Position numbers and translations under genes: made by a program
Part shown: positions 51,392-62,744 of the stretch, one piece after another
Layout of the letters: every line of letters starts with the position of its first letter
Position numbering within the stretch: position 1 is the first letter of the stretch
Notes under the pieces: generated by a model
What the model was told of the DNA's origin: nothing
What the model saw: only the letters and a program-made list of their open reading frames with translations
The model's database searches: none
DNA from: Deroplatys truncata
Taxonomy: Eukaryota; Arthropoda; Insecta; Mantodea; Mantidae
Direction: 5' to 3'
Assembly (NCBI GenBank): GCA_030765065.1
Contig: CM060990.1
Coordinates: 661,490,618 to 661,554,617, forward strand
Length of the DNA stretch: 64,000 nucleotides

Positions 51392-51694
51392 TCATCCTTA
51401 ACGAAATACCCTCCTCTTTGTAGGACTTATACCCAAAAGGACTTGTAAACCGATACCTTGAGTCAGCAGGCTCTCGAGGAGCAATAAATCTCTGGATTAT
51501 AGCATATCCAGGATGGGTGATCAGCCCAATGCTTGGTATGGCTGTGAAGAAGAAGGAAATGAAATTAGTAATGAAAGGAATGACGGGGTAACCCAGCATT
51601 GGCCTAGTGACCGAGAAAAGCCGCGAAGAAACATTCGGTCAGATTGGTCGGTCCTGGGTTGCACACGTTACCGCAGCGCCATCTCGCTCGGTCA
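51392..51694 (-). mobile_element. tRNA-derived SINE, minus strand, shortened head
   Basis: The body matches the SINE at 62319-62652 along its length: CTCTTTGTAGGACTTA, GCATATCCAGGATGGGTGATC, CTAGTGACCGAGAAAA and TTCGGTCAGATTGGTC are shared in order. The tRNA-like head (right side in plus coordinates) is about 35 bp shorter and reads CCGAGCGAGATGGCGCTGCGG on the minus strand, without a good box B. The possible target-site repeat (around 51379-51391 and 51695-51708, ending TAAATCA) is imperfect, so this copy is older than the other. Open frames here on both strands are chance. Confidence 0.8.
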
Positions 51695-52069
51695 GAATAT
51701 ATAAATCAAGAATTAAATGTGCTTTTGGATAGATTGTCAAGTTTTCACAGTAGCAGTACTTCGGTATGAAGAGCCGAGGTCCGCACCGCGGTAGAGGATT
51801 TTTAAAATCTAATTCAACCTTCCAGATGTTATAATCCAATATGTATATACTCCGAAAGCTATTTGCAAACGTATTCAACTACAAATAACTCCAAACCAAT
51901 TTAATTTCTTAGTTCCGAGTGTTTTCTGGAATCTACTATATTTCAACTACCATTAATAATGCATTTTAAATAAATTAAATTTTCCAGTAATATATCACTC
52001 ATGTACTCCTTATAAATTAATAGTCCTAGGATAGAAGTACAGGTCACAGCATGAAGGGGAAGTGGATAA
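51695..52069. other. No gene seen; AT-rich spacer
   Basis: AT-rich sequence with a few TATA-like runs. I see no repeat or coding match. Confidence 0.5.
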
Positions 52070-52487
52070 AGAAAATATGTGTTACACTCACAATACATTC
52101 TCTACTCTTGTACAAACTGTTTTTACAAACGCTTATTCTCCAACTACTTCCTATTAATCGAGATATCGAGATGTTAAACTTATTGCTAATTTTCTTGTAG
52201 GTGCCAGGAGAATATGGTAGGTTTTAAGCAATAGTAAAATATTTTAAGAGCTGGTTGCTATGTGGAGCATTACATTCTCGTTGCATGTCCAGGGCATAAA
52301 AAAAAGAACGAATTCCCATTTGAGAAAATGTATAGGTATTGCAAAATTCAAACAAATAACTATGAATATTTCGGAAATGCTAGAATCCACAAAAAATTGT
52401 GTCTATTTCCTACGGTTTACCAGTTATGCAAAAGCAATTCAGAATGAAGAGGACTTTTGGGGACATTCCAAGAAAATTCAAGATATA

Positions 52488-52931
52488 CAGGGTTATTTAA
52501 AGAGAAGTAACAGACTTTAAATATTTATTTCTAATGAACAATAGATAGCGACACATACAAAACATCATTGAATAGAGGAAAGTTCAAAGTTTTAAGCCCC
52601 ACCTATTAATTCCATTCAATTGCTAAAGCGGCGCTGTGTTTGTTTACGAGAAAATGGCGACGCCACAGGTATTTTTCGTTTTGTGTGCTGAATTATGCAA
52701 AGGGTGAATCCATTGTTTCATTGCAGCGTGCATTTCGTTGTAAGTTTAACAACGAACCGCCTCGTCATAAAAAATAACGCGTCCTCGCATAACAAATAGT
52801 GCTCATTTTGAACAAACAAAACAAAAGTTTGAACTTTCCTCTATTCAGTGATGTATTGCATGTGTCACCATCTATTGTCGTTCATTAGAAATAAATATTT
52901 AAAGTCTGTTCCTTCTTTTTGAATAACCCTA
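52488..52931 (+). mobile_element. 444-bp non-autonomous mariner-like element with about 107-bp inverted ends
   Basis: The left arm (52488-52594, starting CAGGGTTATTTAAAG) is the near-exact reverse complement of the right arm (52824-52931). Both contain AACAGACTTTAAATATTTAT and TGAATAGAGGAAAGTTCAAA. TA lies at each border (52486-52487 and 52932-52933). Copy C of the host repeat shows the empty site AGATATACATTT, which proves both the boundaries and the TA duplication. The middle holds a small piece of a mariner-like transposase N-terminus, so this is a deletion derivative of a larger element. Confidence 0.88.
52654..52777 (+). pseudogene. Fragment of a mariner-like transposase N-terminus
   Basis: An ATG at 52654 opens MATPQVFFVLCAELCKG and then hits a stop. 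One frame over, the sequence reads GESIVSLQRAFRCKFNNEPP before another stop. Together these match the start of the helix-turn-helix (DUF4817-type) of insect mariner-like transposases; that recognition is from memory of the family. One frameshift and loss of everything after about 40 residues leave no working protein. Its place between two inverted arms explains how the element arose. Confidence 0.72.
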
Positions 52932-53160
52932 TACATTTAATTTTTCATAAAAATATCTTATAATATGATATTTTAATCGAAATCGTTAGTTATTTTTAAG
53001 AAAATAAAAATTTTCAAAAGATGTTCTATGTAAAGAATAGCCTGGGGTGGTGAAATTTTCTTGAAAATCTTCCGTGTCGCATCTTTAAAAAATACTGAAC
53101 CTAAATACGAAGTTTGGTATTCATCCGACTTTTCGTTTTTGAGTTACGCTGTTCACAGAC

Positions 53161-53177
53161 GCACACACACACGCACC
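53161..53177. repeat. Short (CA)n microsatellite inside repeat copy A
   Basis: GCACACACACACGCACC; the matching place in copy C carries a longer GT/CT run on the opposite strand (56163-56215), while copy B lacks it. Confidence 0.85.
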
Positions 53178-53298
53178 TTTTTCTAAAAACGTTTTTTTTG
53201 GATTCAGGGGTCCTCAAAACTTGTATTTGCGGTGAAATCTCGATATCGAATTTTTGGATGGGATCAATACTTTCTCTTCTACGTAGATTAAGTAGAAG

Positions 53299-54908
53299 AA
53301 AAAACACACTATTGTTAAAAAATGAATTTTCATATTTTGTCTGTCTAGTCATTTCCTATATACCATACTTTTACTAACACAAAAGTGCAATTTCTTACGG
53401 ATACGTTTAATTATTTAGAAATAACTTGCAGTACAAATCTTGGAAAGGCGTTGGCTGAGCGCTTACGTCTCTCATAGCCATTCTCCAGTGATAGAACACT
53501 AGCCCTCTGCACTGTCCATTGTGCAACGGTTTAACTGCCGTTATCTTGGCTGTGCTTATGCTAATGAACACGGTAGAAGGGACTTTAGACAAAGAACGGG
53601 TTTCCGAGAGGAGTTTATATTCACTTATGTGTAAGACACTGTCTAGCACTGCGACTGTTTGCTTTCCGGCATCTTTAGTTCTTGTTAAGTACACGTTTTC
53701 TTGGGCATTATGGCTACTTGAATTAATTCCTCAATCGTTGGTTCAAAAGATACATATTGAGGCAGTATTTTTTAACACTTAAATGATAAGTCTAATTATA
53801 TAATATAAAATTAAATAACAAAGCAATATGTGTATAATAATATATAAAAGTATGTAACAGTCATTGTATTATGTTTATATTATTATGCACATGTATAATA
53901 ACGTTATGTGAATGTATTACGTAGTTTAACAATGTAGGAGCTGTGAGAATAAAAGTAAGCTGCCTTCTGTAGCAAACAGAATTATAAAGCAGAAGCCGAA
54001 AGTTGCTAACAATGCGGTAACCTTGAGGCAATAATGAATTGGAAAGTTTAATAAAGGCTACTAATAATTCTTGGAACAATAATAATGTAATATTTAAAAC
54101 AGTTTATAAATAGCCAATCAAAAACTAGAAAAGCTTTAAGTTAAATAAAAGTGTTCTATTGGAGTAGGCTTAGCCAGAGACTTGAAATAGAGTAAACGTA
54201 CGAATTTAGGCGGTAGACCTAGACGCTACAAGGAAGCGTTCCCGAGCAGTTCGATTTTATACGTATTCAATGTGAGACATAAAAATTCATTGCGGTAAGA
54301 ATAATAAAAAGTTTACGTGTTAAAAAGTGCAAATAACAATAATCTCACAGCTCTATAGTATGATATATCAGTGAAGTGTTATTTAATCGTAGGAAGGATT
54401 AATAAAAGATGTGGAGTAAAAAATTACATTTTGTATAAGCCTTCAGTCTTTAGCCGTACTACCCCTGCTAAGAGATGCGTGTTTCTGCAAATTACTACTG
54501 ACGCAGCCGAGGCATACATATATACTATTTAAATAAGCATTAAAAATACAAAGTTTATTTTTAAAGTGGGGGCAAAGGCCACCGGAAGGTTTGTATTGTA
54601 CGTGGGGCTGCAACTACTTAAAGTTTGGCGCCCAAAGAGTGCTGCAAATAATATAAAAGATATTCTATCTCAATATGCATCAATAAAATCACGCAAAGTA
54701 TTGTTTTCCACCTTACCGGAGACTAAATCGCAAAAGTTACAAAAAAATGACACTTTTAGCTTTTTGTAAAGTCTAATAATTTGGAACTTCCTCCTTCATT
54801 CCAGACGTATTTTATTAGTGTAGACACAATAATCATATTTTAAATATTTTAATGGTAATACGTCTGCCATTTTATACTCTGAATTCTGCGTCAATTCATA
54901 GAAAACTA
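53299..54908. other. No supported gene; one weak retroelement-like frame
   Basis: AT-rich sequence with short direct repeats around 53850-53910 (TATAATA and GTATAATAA words). Apart from the minus-strand frame at 53407-53694, I see nothing coding. A 67-codon frame at 54566-54769 is not recognisable. Confidence 0.5.
53407..53694 (-). pseudogene. Possible remnant of a LINE gag-like protein (weak)
   Basis: The 95-residue frame reads TRTKDAGKQTVAVLDSV early on and AVKPLHNGQCRGLVFYHW later. The order (a basic start, a short strand rich in V and L, then QCRG and FYHW) recalls the region before and at the first zinc knuckle of gag-like proteins of non-LTR retrotransposons (PRE_C2HC type). The next expected cysteines and histidine are not in place. 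There is no reverse transcriptase nearby. The likeness may be chance, and the plus-strand frame at 53519-53782 overlaps it. Confidence 0.2.
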
Positions 54909-55707
54909 TGTTGTACTCACACGGCTTTCTATACTCCATCTTGTACAAACTATTCTTACAAAATCTTATTCTTCTCCTACTTCATGTAAATCGAGATAAA
55001 CAACTGCAGAAATTATTTTAAAGCATGCTTCATTGTAGGCACAATGGGATTATGGAATGCGTAGGCTTTAAGCGATAATCAAATATTTTAAGAGCGGGCC
55101 TCTAAAGCCCCCTGTACACGATCTAAGTTTTCTTTCAATTCAAGAGTTTACAAGAAAAATTATTTTAAAATACAAACCAATTACAAGAAATATCTCGGAA
55201 GTCGGTTAAGTGTATAAAAAAATTATTAGACGTAAATTGTGTGTTTTAACGAGATCTACATTTTTTGTATAGCAAGATTCTATCTATCTCTTAGAATTTA
55301 CCAGTTATGCAAGTATCGTTCAGAATGGACAGTACTTCAGAGGCTATTCCCAGAAAATTCAAGAAATACATTTAATTTGTCCAGAAAATATCTTAAATAG
55401 TATTTTAATAAAATTCGTTAGAGCCATTTTTGAGAGAATCATAGTTTTCGAAAAGTTTTCTATATAAATGATAGTTTGAGTTGGGCAGATTTTCTTTAAA
55501 ATCCTCATGTCGCATCTTGGGAAGAAGGTGAACTTAAATACCAAGTTTGGTTTTTAACCGGCTTTTCATTTTTGAGCTACGTTGTTCACATACAACACAT
55601 TTTTGGGGGCTCAGGAGGCCTTAAAACAGGTATTTCCGGTGAAATTTCGACTCGAATTTTTGCGTGGAGTGCAATACTTCCTCTACTTACTATACGTGAT
55701 AGAGAAA
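54909..55707 (+). repeat. Unclassified interspersed repeat, copy B
   Basis: It aligns with copy A on the same strand from TGTACTCACA and CATCTTGTACAAACTA to GGTGAAATTTCGA and TTTTTGCGTGG. It has no transposon insertion and no CA run. At the place where copy A is split, it reads AAGAAATACATTTAATTTG, a second view of the unoccupied site. The minus-strand frame at 55359-55544 is chance. Confidence 0.8.
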
Positions 55708-56033
55708 ATAAAGAATAAAAGCTTCTGTACTGTTTGGAGTAGAGAGCTATGCATGTTTTAGCTTATCTTTTAGGGCAAACTTTACTCTACAAACTGTTAC
55801 CACTTCTAAATATGGCAAGTTCCGTATGCACGAAGATATGATTTTTGTTTTGTAAATATATGCCAAGTGATTTTTTTCCACTTTCACTTTTAACTATTTT
55901 CTGTCAAAGAAACTGTCTGATATAAATGACCTGTTTTCTAAGGAACTATTCAAGATAGCTAAATGAAATTCTTATATCAGTAAACCAACATCTTAATTAT
56001 GTTATTCATTTAATTTAGATCTACAATTTTTAC
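55708..56033. other. Spacer between two facing repeat copies; no gene seen
   Basis: About 325 bp of AT-rich sequence with no match to the neighbouring repeats. It would form the loop if copies B and C paired. Confidence 0.5.
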
Positions 56034-56905
56034 TTTCTCTACTACGTATAGTAAGTAGGGGAAGTATTGTATTCCACCCAAAATTTCGATACCGAGATTT
56101 CACCGGAAATACATGTTTTGAGACTCACTGAATCCAAAAAAAGCATTTTTGGAAACATTTCCGTGTGTGTGTCTGTATGTGTGTCTGTGTCTGTGTCTGT
56201 GTGTGTGTGTCTGTGAACAGCATAACTCAAAAACGAAGAGTCGGATAAACACCAAACTTGGTATTTAGGTTCAGTATCTTCCAGAGATGCGACACGAAGG
56301 TTTTCAAGAAAATCCCCCACCCCAGACTACCCTTTACATGGAACATTTTTCGAAAATTTTAATTTTCTCAAAAACGGCTCTAACGATTTTGATTAAAAAT
56401 CATATGTTTAAGATATTGTCATGATAATTAAAATGTATATCTCGAATTTTCTGGGAATGTCTCCAAAAGTATTCTTCATTATGAACGACTTTTTCATAAC
56501 TGGTAAACCATAAGAGACAGACAAAATTTTACTACACAAAAAATGTAGATCGCGTTAAAATACACAATTTATGTCATATACATTTCTTTTGTTGAGTGAA
56601 CCCTTTGCGAGATATTGCTTGTTATTCCCTTAAATTTTCCAATACTTATACTTTTTCTCAAATTCGTTATTCATTTTTTTATGTCCTGGACATGCAAAGA
56701 GAATGGAATGCGCCACATAGCAACCAGCGTTAAAATATTTGACTATCGCTTAAAACCTACCATATTCCCCTTGCATCTACAAGAAAATTATCAATAAGAT
56801 TGACATCTCGATATCTCCATTAACATGAAGTAGATGGAGAATAAGCGTTTGTAAAAATAGTTTGTACAAGAGTAGAGAAAGTCATGTGAGTGTAACACAT
56901 CAGAT
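56034..56905 (-). repeat. Unclassified interspersed repeat, copy C (opposite orientation)
   Basis: The minus strand follows copy A along its full length: GTGTTACACTCAC, CTTGTACAAACTATTTTTACAAACGCTTATTCTCC-type sequence, GGTAGGTTTTAAGC, GTTGCTATGTGG and GCATGTCCAGG are shared. At the insertion point of copy A, copy C reads AGATATACATTTTAATT without the transposon. The 92-residue minus frame at 56042-56320 translates part of the repeat, including the microsatellite as alternating T, D and H, and is not a credible protein. Confidence 0.82.
56163..56215. repeat. GT/CTGT microsatellite inside repeat copy C
   Basis: An irregular run of GTGTGT and CTGTGT words about 53 bp long, at the position of the short CA run in copy A. 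Confidence 0.9.
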
Positions 56906-59545
56906 TTTTTCTTATAGATTTTCAATAAAAAAATTTGTGTAGTTAAAAAAAAATCACAGCTTCCTTAATAAACCACATTACTGTATAAAAGTAATTCAGG
57001 GAAATAAGAAGACATGCATCTACTTTACGTAAAAATTAAATATGGTATTTACATAGTTTGAGATAATGGGTTGTAGCTGGAAACGTTGTTCCTCTGATTG
57101 TTGGCCTCTGCTGCAGTGTTTTTGTCTCCGGCTACTGCTGCTCATCGGCTGCTGTATTCTCCATCCTAATCATTACCTATCTAGCTAATTTCATGGGCTT
57201 TGGGTTTTCGTTGGTAAGGCAAATTAAAATACACTGCATTTCCCTTAAGAATGTGGTTTATTATCCAATAAATATTTATGGGCGGCTAGCTTTTCCCCAT
57301 TATAACAATTCCCACCATTATAATAATTTAGGAGCCTAATCTAACTGCACACGCTTCCCACCCATGCATCCGTCGTCCACAGAGTATCACTGTGTGTCGC
57401 CGAGATTCTATAAGAGAGAGTGAAAATCTGGGGCTTTCTTCCCCTTTTTATACCTAAGCCTAGTGACGCTTACCTCCACGCCTCAAAATGTAACGACGTT
57501 TCTAATTGGTCCTCAGACCGCGTTACCTTATTATGTATGAGAATATTCTGCTCTATCCGCGCAGGAAGCAGATCCAATATCTCTGTTTCTTTCCTTTCTC
57601 TATCTGTCTCTTTCTATTTCTCCTTACTGCTCCCTGTTCATTAGCTTTGTGAAAGGTGGGCTCTACCTAGAATTATCTTTTACCTGAATTAGCTAGCTCA
57701 CCTGTTCCTTACTTATGTAAGTTACAATCTGCTTTTGTGCAATTCTTGGTTGTTAAATATTCTAACATATTTCTTGGCGAATTATATTATTTACAATTCT
57801 TGTTTAATATTGATTTATATGTCTGTGTGTGTGTGGTATATCCCCTTTCAGAGCCATGAAATTAGGAAATTTAACAATGGGGAGATAGTTAAAATAACCA
57901 GAAATAAGGCCCTATTATTCTATTTTGAATTAAACTGTGGTTAGCGATTTTCAACTTAATGAACAGACAAGGGCCTTATACTTCTATTGTTTTACCAAAC
58001 AATTGCCTGCTGTACCAAAGCCAGAGTAAGTACATGCACTCCCGGTACACAATTAATGATGACCAAATTTAGACTCCCTTAAGCCCGCCAAGTTTTGCGG
58101 ACCCGTTCTGACTGCCACGTCTGATTGGAGTGTGTTGAAGTCTGCTGTCCAAGCAGCGTGATTACTACCGCTCTATCTCAAAGTCGTTCAGTGGAGCTAA
58201 AGTTATGATCTGTGCAAGCTAGAAAAATTAATGAACCAACTTTGAAAGAGATCGAGAATAAATTAAGTACGGAATATAAATTTGTATCTAAGAAGACTTA
58301 AGTTCGCCTTTAGGAACATTTCCTTGCGTTTACGTATAGGTATAAAACATGGCAACACAGTTAAGACAACGTTCATGTGCTCTTTATAGGAGAGGTTTTG
58401 TTGAAGTGCAGAAACTTGTAAAATTTAGCTTCTCAATATTGAGCTTAAAACATTTCTCTTGTAATGTATATATCCCCACCTTATTCCTAATCCTCTTCAG
58501 TTACATTGTAGACTCCTGTATGTTTATATTCACCTGCTACAAAAACAGATATTTAAGTAACTAAATTTTGAATTTCAACTCATTTTATTTGTGAAATAAT
58601 TAAAACTTGTGTATTACGAAAGAAAAGAAATTTATAATAATGAAGAATAACACTAAATGCTTATTTATATAAACAAATTCGTTTTGAAACCGAATTTAAA
58701 TCCTTTCCTGCTTATTTTAAGGCATTCGTATTAACAAAAAATACAGGTACAAATCAACATTAATTCTGTGTTGTGTGCCGACAAGAAAAGTACCCCAAAT
58801 GGACAGGCGCGATTTCCTTCTACATTGGTATATAGGTAGATGTTCGGTCGATAATATCACGGTAAGAGTCGCTCAGCTAGCTTTTTGGACTGTCGCGAGA
58901 TATCGTGAATCGAAACTTGTTTTTTTCCAACATTGCGCTAACATGAAAATCGTACAGAATAGGCACAGATCGTCTGATGTTACAGACGAAATATTGCTCC
59001 TTTTTTTGGATTTTTGGAGCGGACTCTAAGAGTGGGCAGAATGATGCCATCTACAATGATGAACTAACAAAGATGTTGCAGAACAAATGAATCGTGACTA
59101 TAATCATTCCTCATATACTTTTAGACAGCATGAAATTTTAATCTGAAGACTGGAAGAACTTTTCAGGAATAAAATACTAGCCATGGAAGCAACGCCAAAA
59201 ATATGGATACATTACTGAAAAAAGTAACGGACTTTTAGAAATATCCACGAAACAGTGTTCCGTGTTATGCACTGTGTGTATATGTGTGTGAAATGAATGT
59301 GCCTTCCATCCCTCATTCGGTTACATAGGTTAATGCTTGAATGCCGAACCAATAAGAGCCGGACTCATTCAGGGGCTAGTATGGACAGTCTATGGGAGGC
59401 ATATTGTTTCAACCATGCAGGTGACATACACAGATACTCCACCCCTTCATCGCCCAGCTAGGCCTGACTTCTCTTCATAGGGTAATGTTAGCGTATCGAA
59501 CTTCAGCTAAAAACAATTAGAGGATAGCCCACCTAAGGCAGGCGC
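56906..59545. other. No supported gene; mixed intergenic sequence
   Basis: I looked at four open frames (57420-57644, 57735-57944, 58349-58564, 58775-59029). The last, MPTRKVPQMDRRDFLLHWYIG to VARYRES, faintly recalls the first helix-turn-helix of a Tc1-type transposase, but no catalytic motif or inverted ends follow, so I do not call it. CCATGAAATTAG near 57854 is the reverse complement of CTAATTTCATGG near 57185, too short to define an element. GT runs lie near 57825 and 59276. Confidence 0.45.
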
Positions 59546-59610
59546 GGAACACAAATGAGATTCTGCCAACATTCAAGAATTGAAAATACTAAAATTAACC
59601 AAAAGCATCG
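59546..59610 (+). repeat. Fragment of an interspersed repeat shared with 412-480
   Basis: GGAACACAAATGAGATTCT, GCCAACATTCAAG and AACCAAAAGCAT align with the copy at 412-480 after small gaps. Both are on the plus strand. Confidence 0.5.
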
Positions 59611-62307
59611 ACAGTAATATTAACGCGTAAAGGTTACAAAAATATCTACCCTGTTAGTATGAACGTCAGAGATATCGGAGTCGTGGTGCATGTCAAAGGG
59701 TAACGCCTGAATTGAAATTTCGAATCTCGCGATAGCAGCAAAAACTACCGATATTTCTTGTTTTTATCGACCAAAAATCTATAGATACTGATTTACAAAC
59801 AGATCGGGCGTGTCCAGCTGGGGTACTTCCATTGTGAGAGGTTAGACGGGCAGGCCAAGTATCCCATAGTTTGCCCAAGTCGGGATGTGTCCGACTTGTA
59901 CGAGTGTATAGCAGCCTGCCCTAACAGATAAGCCATAATTCAGTCTAATTCTCAGGTAACCTCGGCAAGTTAAAAAGCGCTATTAGTACACCTCCAGTTG
60001 AATAGTATAATTCCATCATCTGTGATTACTGCTTGTGCTTTAGTTCACTACTCATTTCTTAAGTATAGACTTGTCACTAAATGTAGGCATTTCAAAGCCC
60101 AGGTCAGTTTTAGGTTCTAACTCTTTAACAACTACCACGATAGAGCATTCTCATTATAAAACTTTGTGCAGCAGTACTTTACCACATATTAGAAGTTCAG
60201 AAGACGTTTACACCCATCAGAGATTAGCATTAGAAAGCATGATTTGCACTATGAGCATTAAGAATACACAAGTAAAATTTAAGGAACATTATCAATTATT
60301 AAAAAACAGAAATCTTACCTTTAAAGATTCCCTTGCCGCAGTAAACAGCTAACTGGGAGATTTCAAATATGGTAGTGTTTATAATACATGCATAACTAAT
60401 GGAGCAGAAGAAATGGGCACTTACAGGAACGAAACACTACTTTTAAGGTGGAGTGGGAATACTGGTGCATCAATGTAAAAATGCTATATGGCAAATGTGA
60501 AGGAAGCTAGCTAGCCATGCAACGTTGCAATTTAGGTGCTTGAAGCCACGTGGTACCAGGCGGGAAGGTCTCGAGGCTTTCCCAAAACAAAGGAAATCGG
60601 CTGAAAATGACCAACAGAGACTCTCGAGTGAGAGTGGCAGAAATTGAAAATAGAGAGGCCGGGACAGAAACGGGAAATCTGAATCCGTCATGGAACAGAA
60701 GCGTGGAAGCTACGAGAGCACATATTCTCATACGAATTTGATGTAATCAGCATTGCTTTAAGATACCTTGGGAGAAATATAATTTTTAGCGGGGCATATA
60801 AATAAAGCGAAGCTCCGACAATCCGAAGACTACAAATCTACAATTTCCTCAGAGGGTAACTTCATGCCACTCAGACGGCCGAGGATATGAAGAAGCTGTT
60901 AGAAATTTAGAAAAGCAACATAGGTTGGGAGGTACAGCTTGATAGACAGGCCCTATAATCCAGTCAAATGATTTTGGGATAGAATTTACGGCTAGCTCAA
61001 ACAAGTGAGAGAATTAATTACAGTTAAACTGAACTTCAAACTTTTATTTTCGTCCCCTGTAGCCACTCATGAGAAGAGTTGAAAGCACAGGCCAACAGAG
61101 AAGCGATATAGGGTATTCGTTTACAGCAATTCAGCACCCACACCACAAGGAAGATGAGCAGCCGGAGGGTGGAGCAGGTTCGTCGCAAAGTGTGGCTTCA
61201 AATGCACAAGGGTCTCTTCATGTATAAAAGAATCATGTACTAATGCACTAAATGCTTGAAAAGCTTATAAAATACGAGAACTTGTGTTAATGCTTGAGGC
61301 TAAGGTGAGAAATTTAAATCGAAAAATAACCTTTCCGTTTCGACAATAAAATCAATCCAAAATTTCTAGAATTTCCTATTTCTCTAGCTTAATTTATCCA
61401 TTAAATCATCTTTACTATCTTGATATATTAAGTCGAGACTTCAAATGCATTTGCAATAAACGTTAATAGAAACGCAGTTTTCTACATCTCTCAAACTACT
61501 ACCGCTTTCTATTAGCTTCTGGATCGAATTTTAGCAGACTGTCCACGAACGAGTACTCCATTAACGTTTAATATTGTTTACACTTACTGGAAAGAACTAT
61601 GCTTGAAACATGACACAAATGAAAATAATTAAGTGTATTTGAAATTTATCAAACGAAAATCATTCCTTCTGCTAGCATGACTACAAAAGTGCTGAAATTT
61701 AGATCTCGGATATACTAAATCTGAGTATGTCATTGTTTTGTAACATTAGTAGACCTGCAATAACTGAGGTGGGAATATTAATGACGTTTTAATTACAGCT
61801 GTGCTTGAACAAGCGCGGTTATCATCAACACATATTTTACTTTTATTAACGGGAGTATGTTTTCACAGGTCCAGTAGTAGCATACCAAGTGTAAACTGTT
61901 CATTACGCCCTTCCACCAGACAAGCTCATATCTATTTAAAAGTGTGAAAACATTCCCCGGTAAATCAGCAAACTGCGTTTACTTTAATGCTCCGTTTACA
62001 GATTACCCTCACGTTTCGTATTCCCTATACAGGAAAAGGTTTGTTGAATTTAGAGTTCTAACTATGCATCTGTAACCCGTACTTTAACTAGAATTTTAAT
62101 ATAATCATTTTAACAAACTTAGAGTTTTAGGACAGACTGCTTAGATGTGAAGTCCTGGACAAGTTTATTATCAAGGTTACATTCCCTCAAACACTGAATA
62201 TTTTAGAAAAATTCGTGAGTATAATTATTAAGATTAAAATTTTAAACCATAAAGCCAGCAATGTACAGGATGAGTTAAGACTACGTTATTACTCAAATGG
62301 TAGGGCT
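59611..62307. other. No supported gene
   Basis: A 93-codon frame at 60071-60352 and overlapping frames on both strands at 60470-60741 have no recognisable domains. The latter sit in a locally GC-richer patch, which lengthens open frames by lowering stop density. No tRNA-like sequence or inverted ends were found. Confidence 0.45.
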
Positions 62308-62318
62308 CTACCATTGAT

Positions 62319-62652
62319 CTTCTTCTTTAACTACCTCTTTGTAGGACTTAGACACCCCAAGGACCTACAATTCCCATGTCTTACTCCTAGGAGCAAGAAA
62401 ACTCGAAATCATTGCATATCCAGGATGGGTGATCAACCCAATACCTGGTATGGTGATGAACAAAATGAAATATAGTGATCAAAGGGATGATGTGAAAATT
62501 CCGGGTCAAATTATCCTACCCAAAATTCGCCTAGCGACGGAGAAAACTCGCGAAAAAACTTTCGGTCAGATTGGTCAACTCCGGGGATTGAAACCCGGGA
62601 CCTCTCGAATGCGAGCCACATGCGCTATACGCTGAGTCATCCTGTTCGGCTC
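62319..62652 (-). mobile_element. tRNA-derived SINE, minus strand, with 11-bp target-site duplication
   Basis: CTACCATTGAT lies on both sides (62308-62318 and 62653-62663), bounding a 334-bp unit. On the minus strand the head reads GCCGAACAGGATGACTCAGC, with box A-like TGACTCAGCGTATAGCG, then box B-like GGTTTCAATCCCC. The body is shared with 51392-51694. The minus-strand 3' end is AAGAAG, a simple tail as expected after target-primed reverse transcription. The 86- and 68-codon plus frames that overlap it are chance. Confidence 0.9.
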
Positions 62653-62744
62653 CTACCATTGATGAAATGTAACAACCTACATGCGGTTGTCAACCTTTTC
62701 GCCATCATGCTCACCACTCAAAAACCAGCGATTAACAATAGCAT

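Larger units (their letters stand above)
52070..53298 (+). repeat. Unclassified interspersed repeat, copy A, split by a transposon
   Basis: Shared words with copies B (54909-55707) and C (56034-56905, minus) run in order: GTTACACTCACA, CTTGTACAAACT, GGTTTTAAGC, TTTACCAGTTATGCAA, CCAGAAAATTCAAG-like, GTCGCATCTT, TTTTGAGTTACG with a GTTCACA, and GGTGAAATCTCGA with TTTTTGGATGG. Copies A and C also share GTTGCTATGTGG, GCATGTCCAGG and a CA/GT run. Three copies within 5 kb show a dispersed repeat of about 0.8-1.2 kb. No copy has a long open frame or clear terminal repeats, so the class is unknown. Without the inserted 444 bp this copy is about 785 bp. Confidence 0.8.

Noticed and set aside
57050-57950. 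Possible LTR fragment
   Set aside because: An AATAAA-like word and a short inverted 12-mer are not enough; there are no paired terminal repeats or primer-binding site.
58775-59029. Possible Tc1-type helix-turn-helix fragment
   Set aside because: Only a faint likeness (VARYRES), no catalytic motif and no inverted ends.
60470-60741. Overlapping open frames on both strands
   Set aside because: A local GC-rich patch lengthens frames on both strands; none has a recognisable domain.
62560-62652. Functional tRNA gene on the minus strand
   Set aside because: It is the head of a SINE with an 11-bp target-site duplication and a long non-tRNA body.
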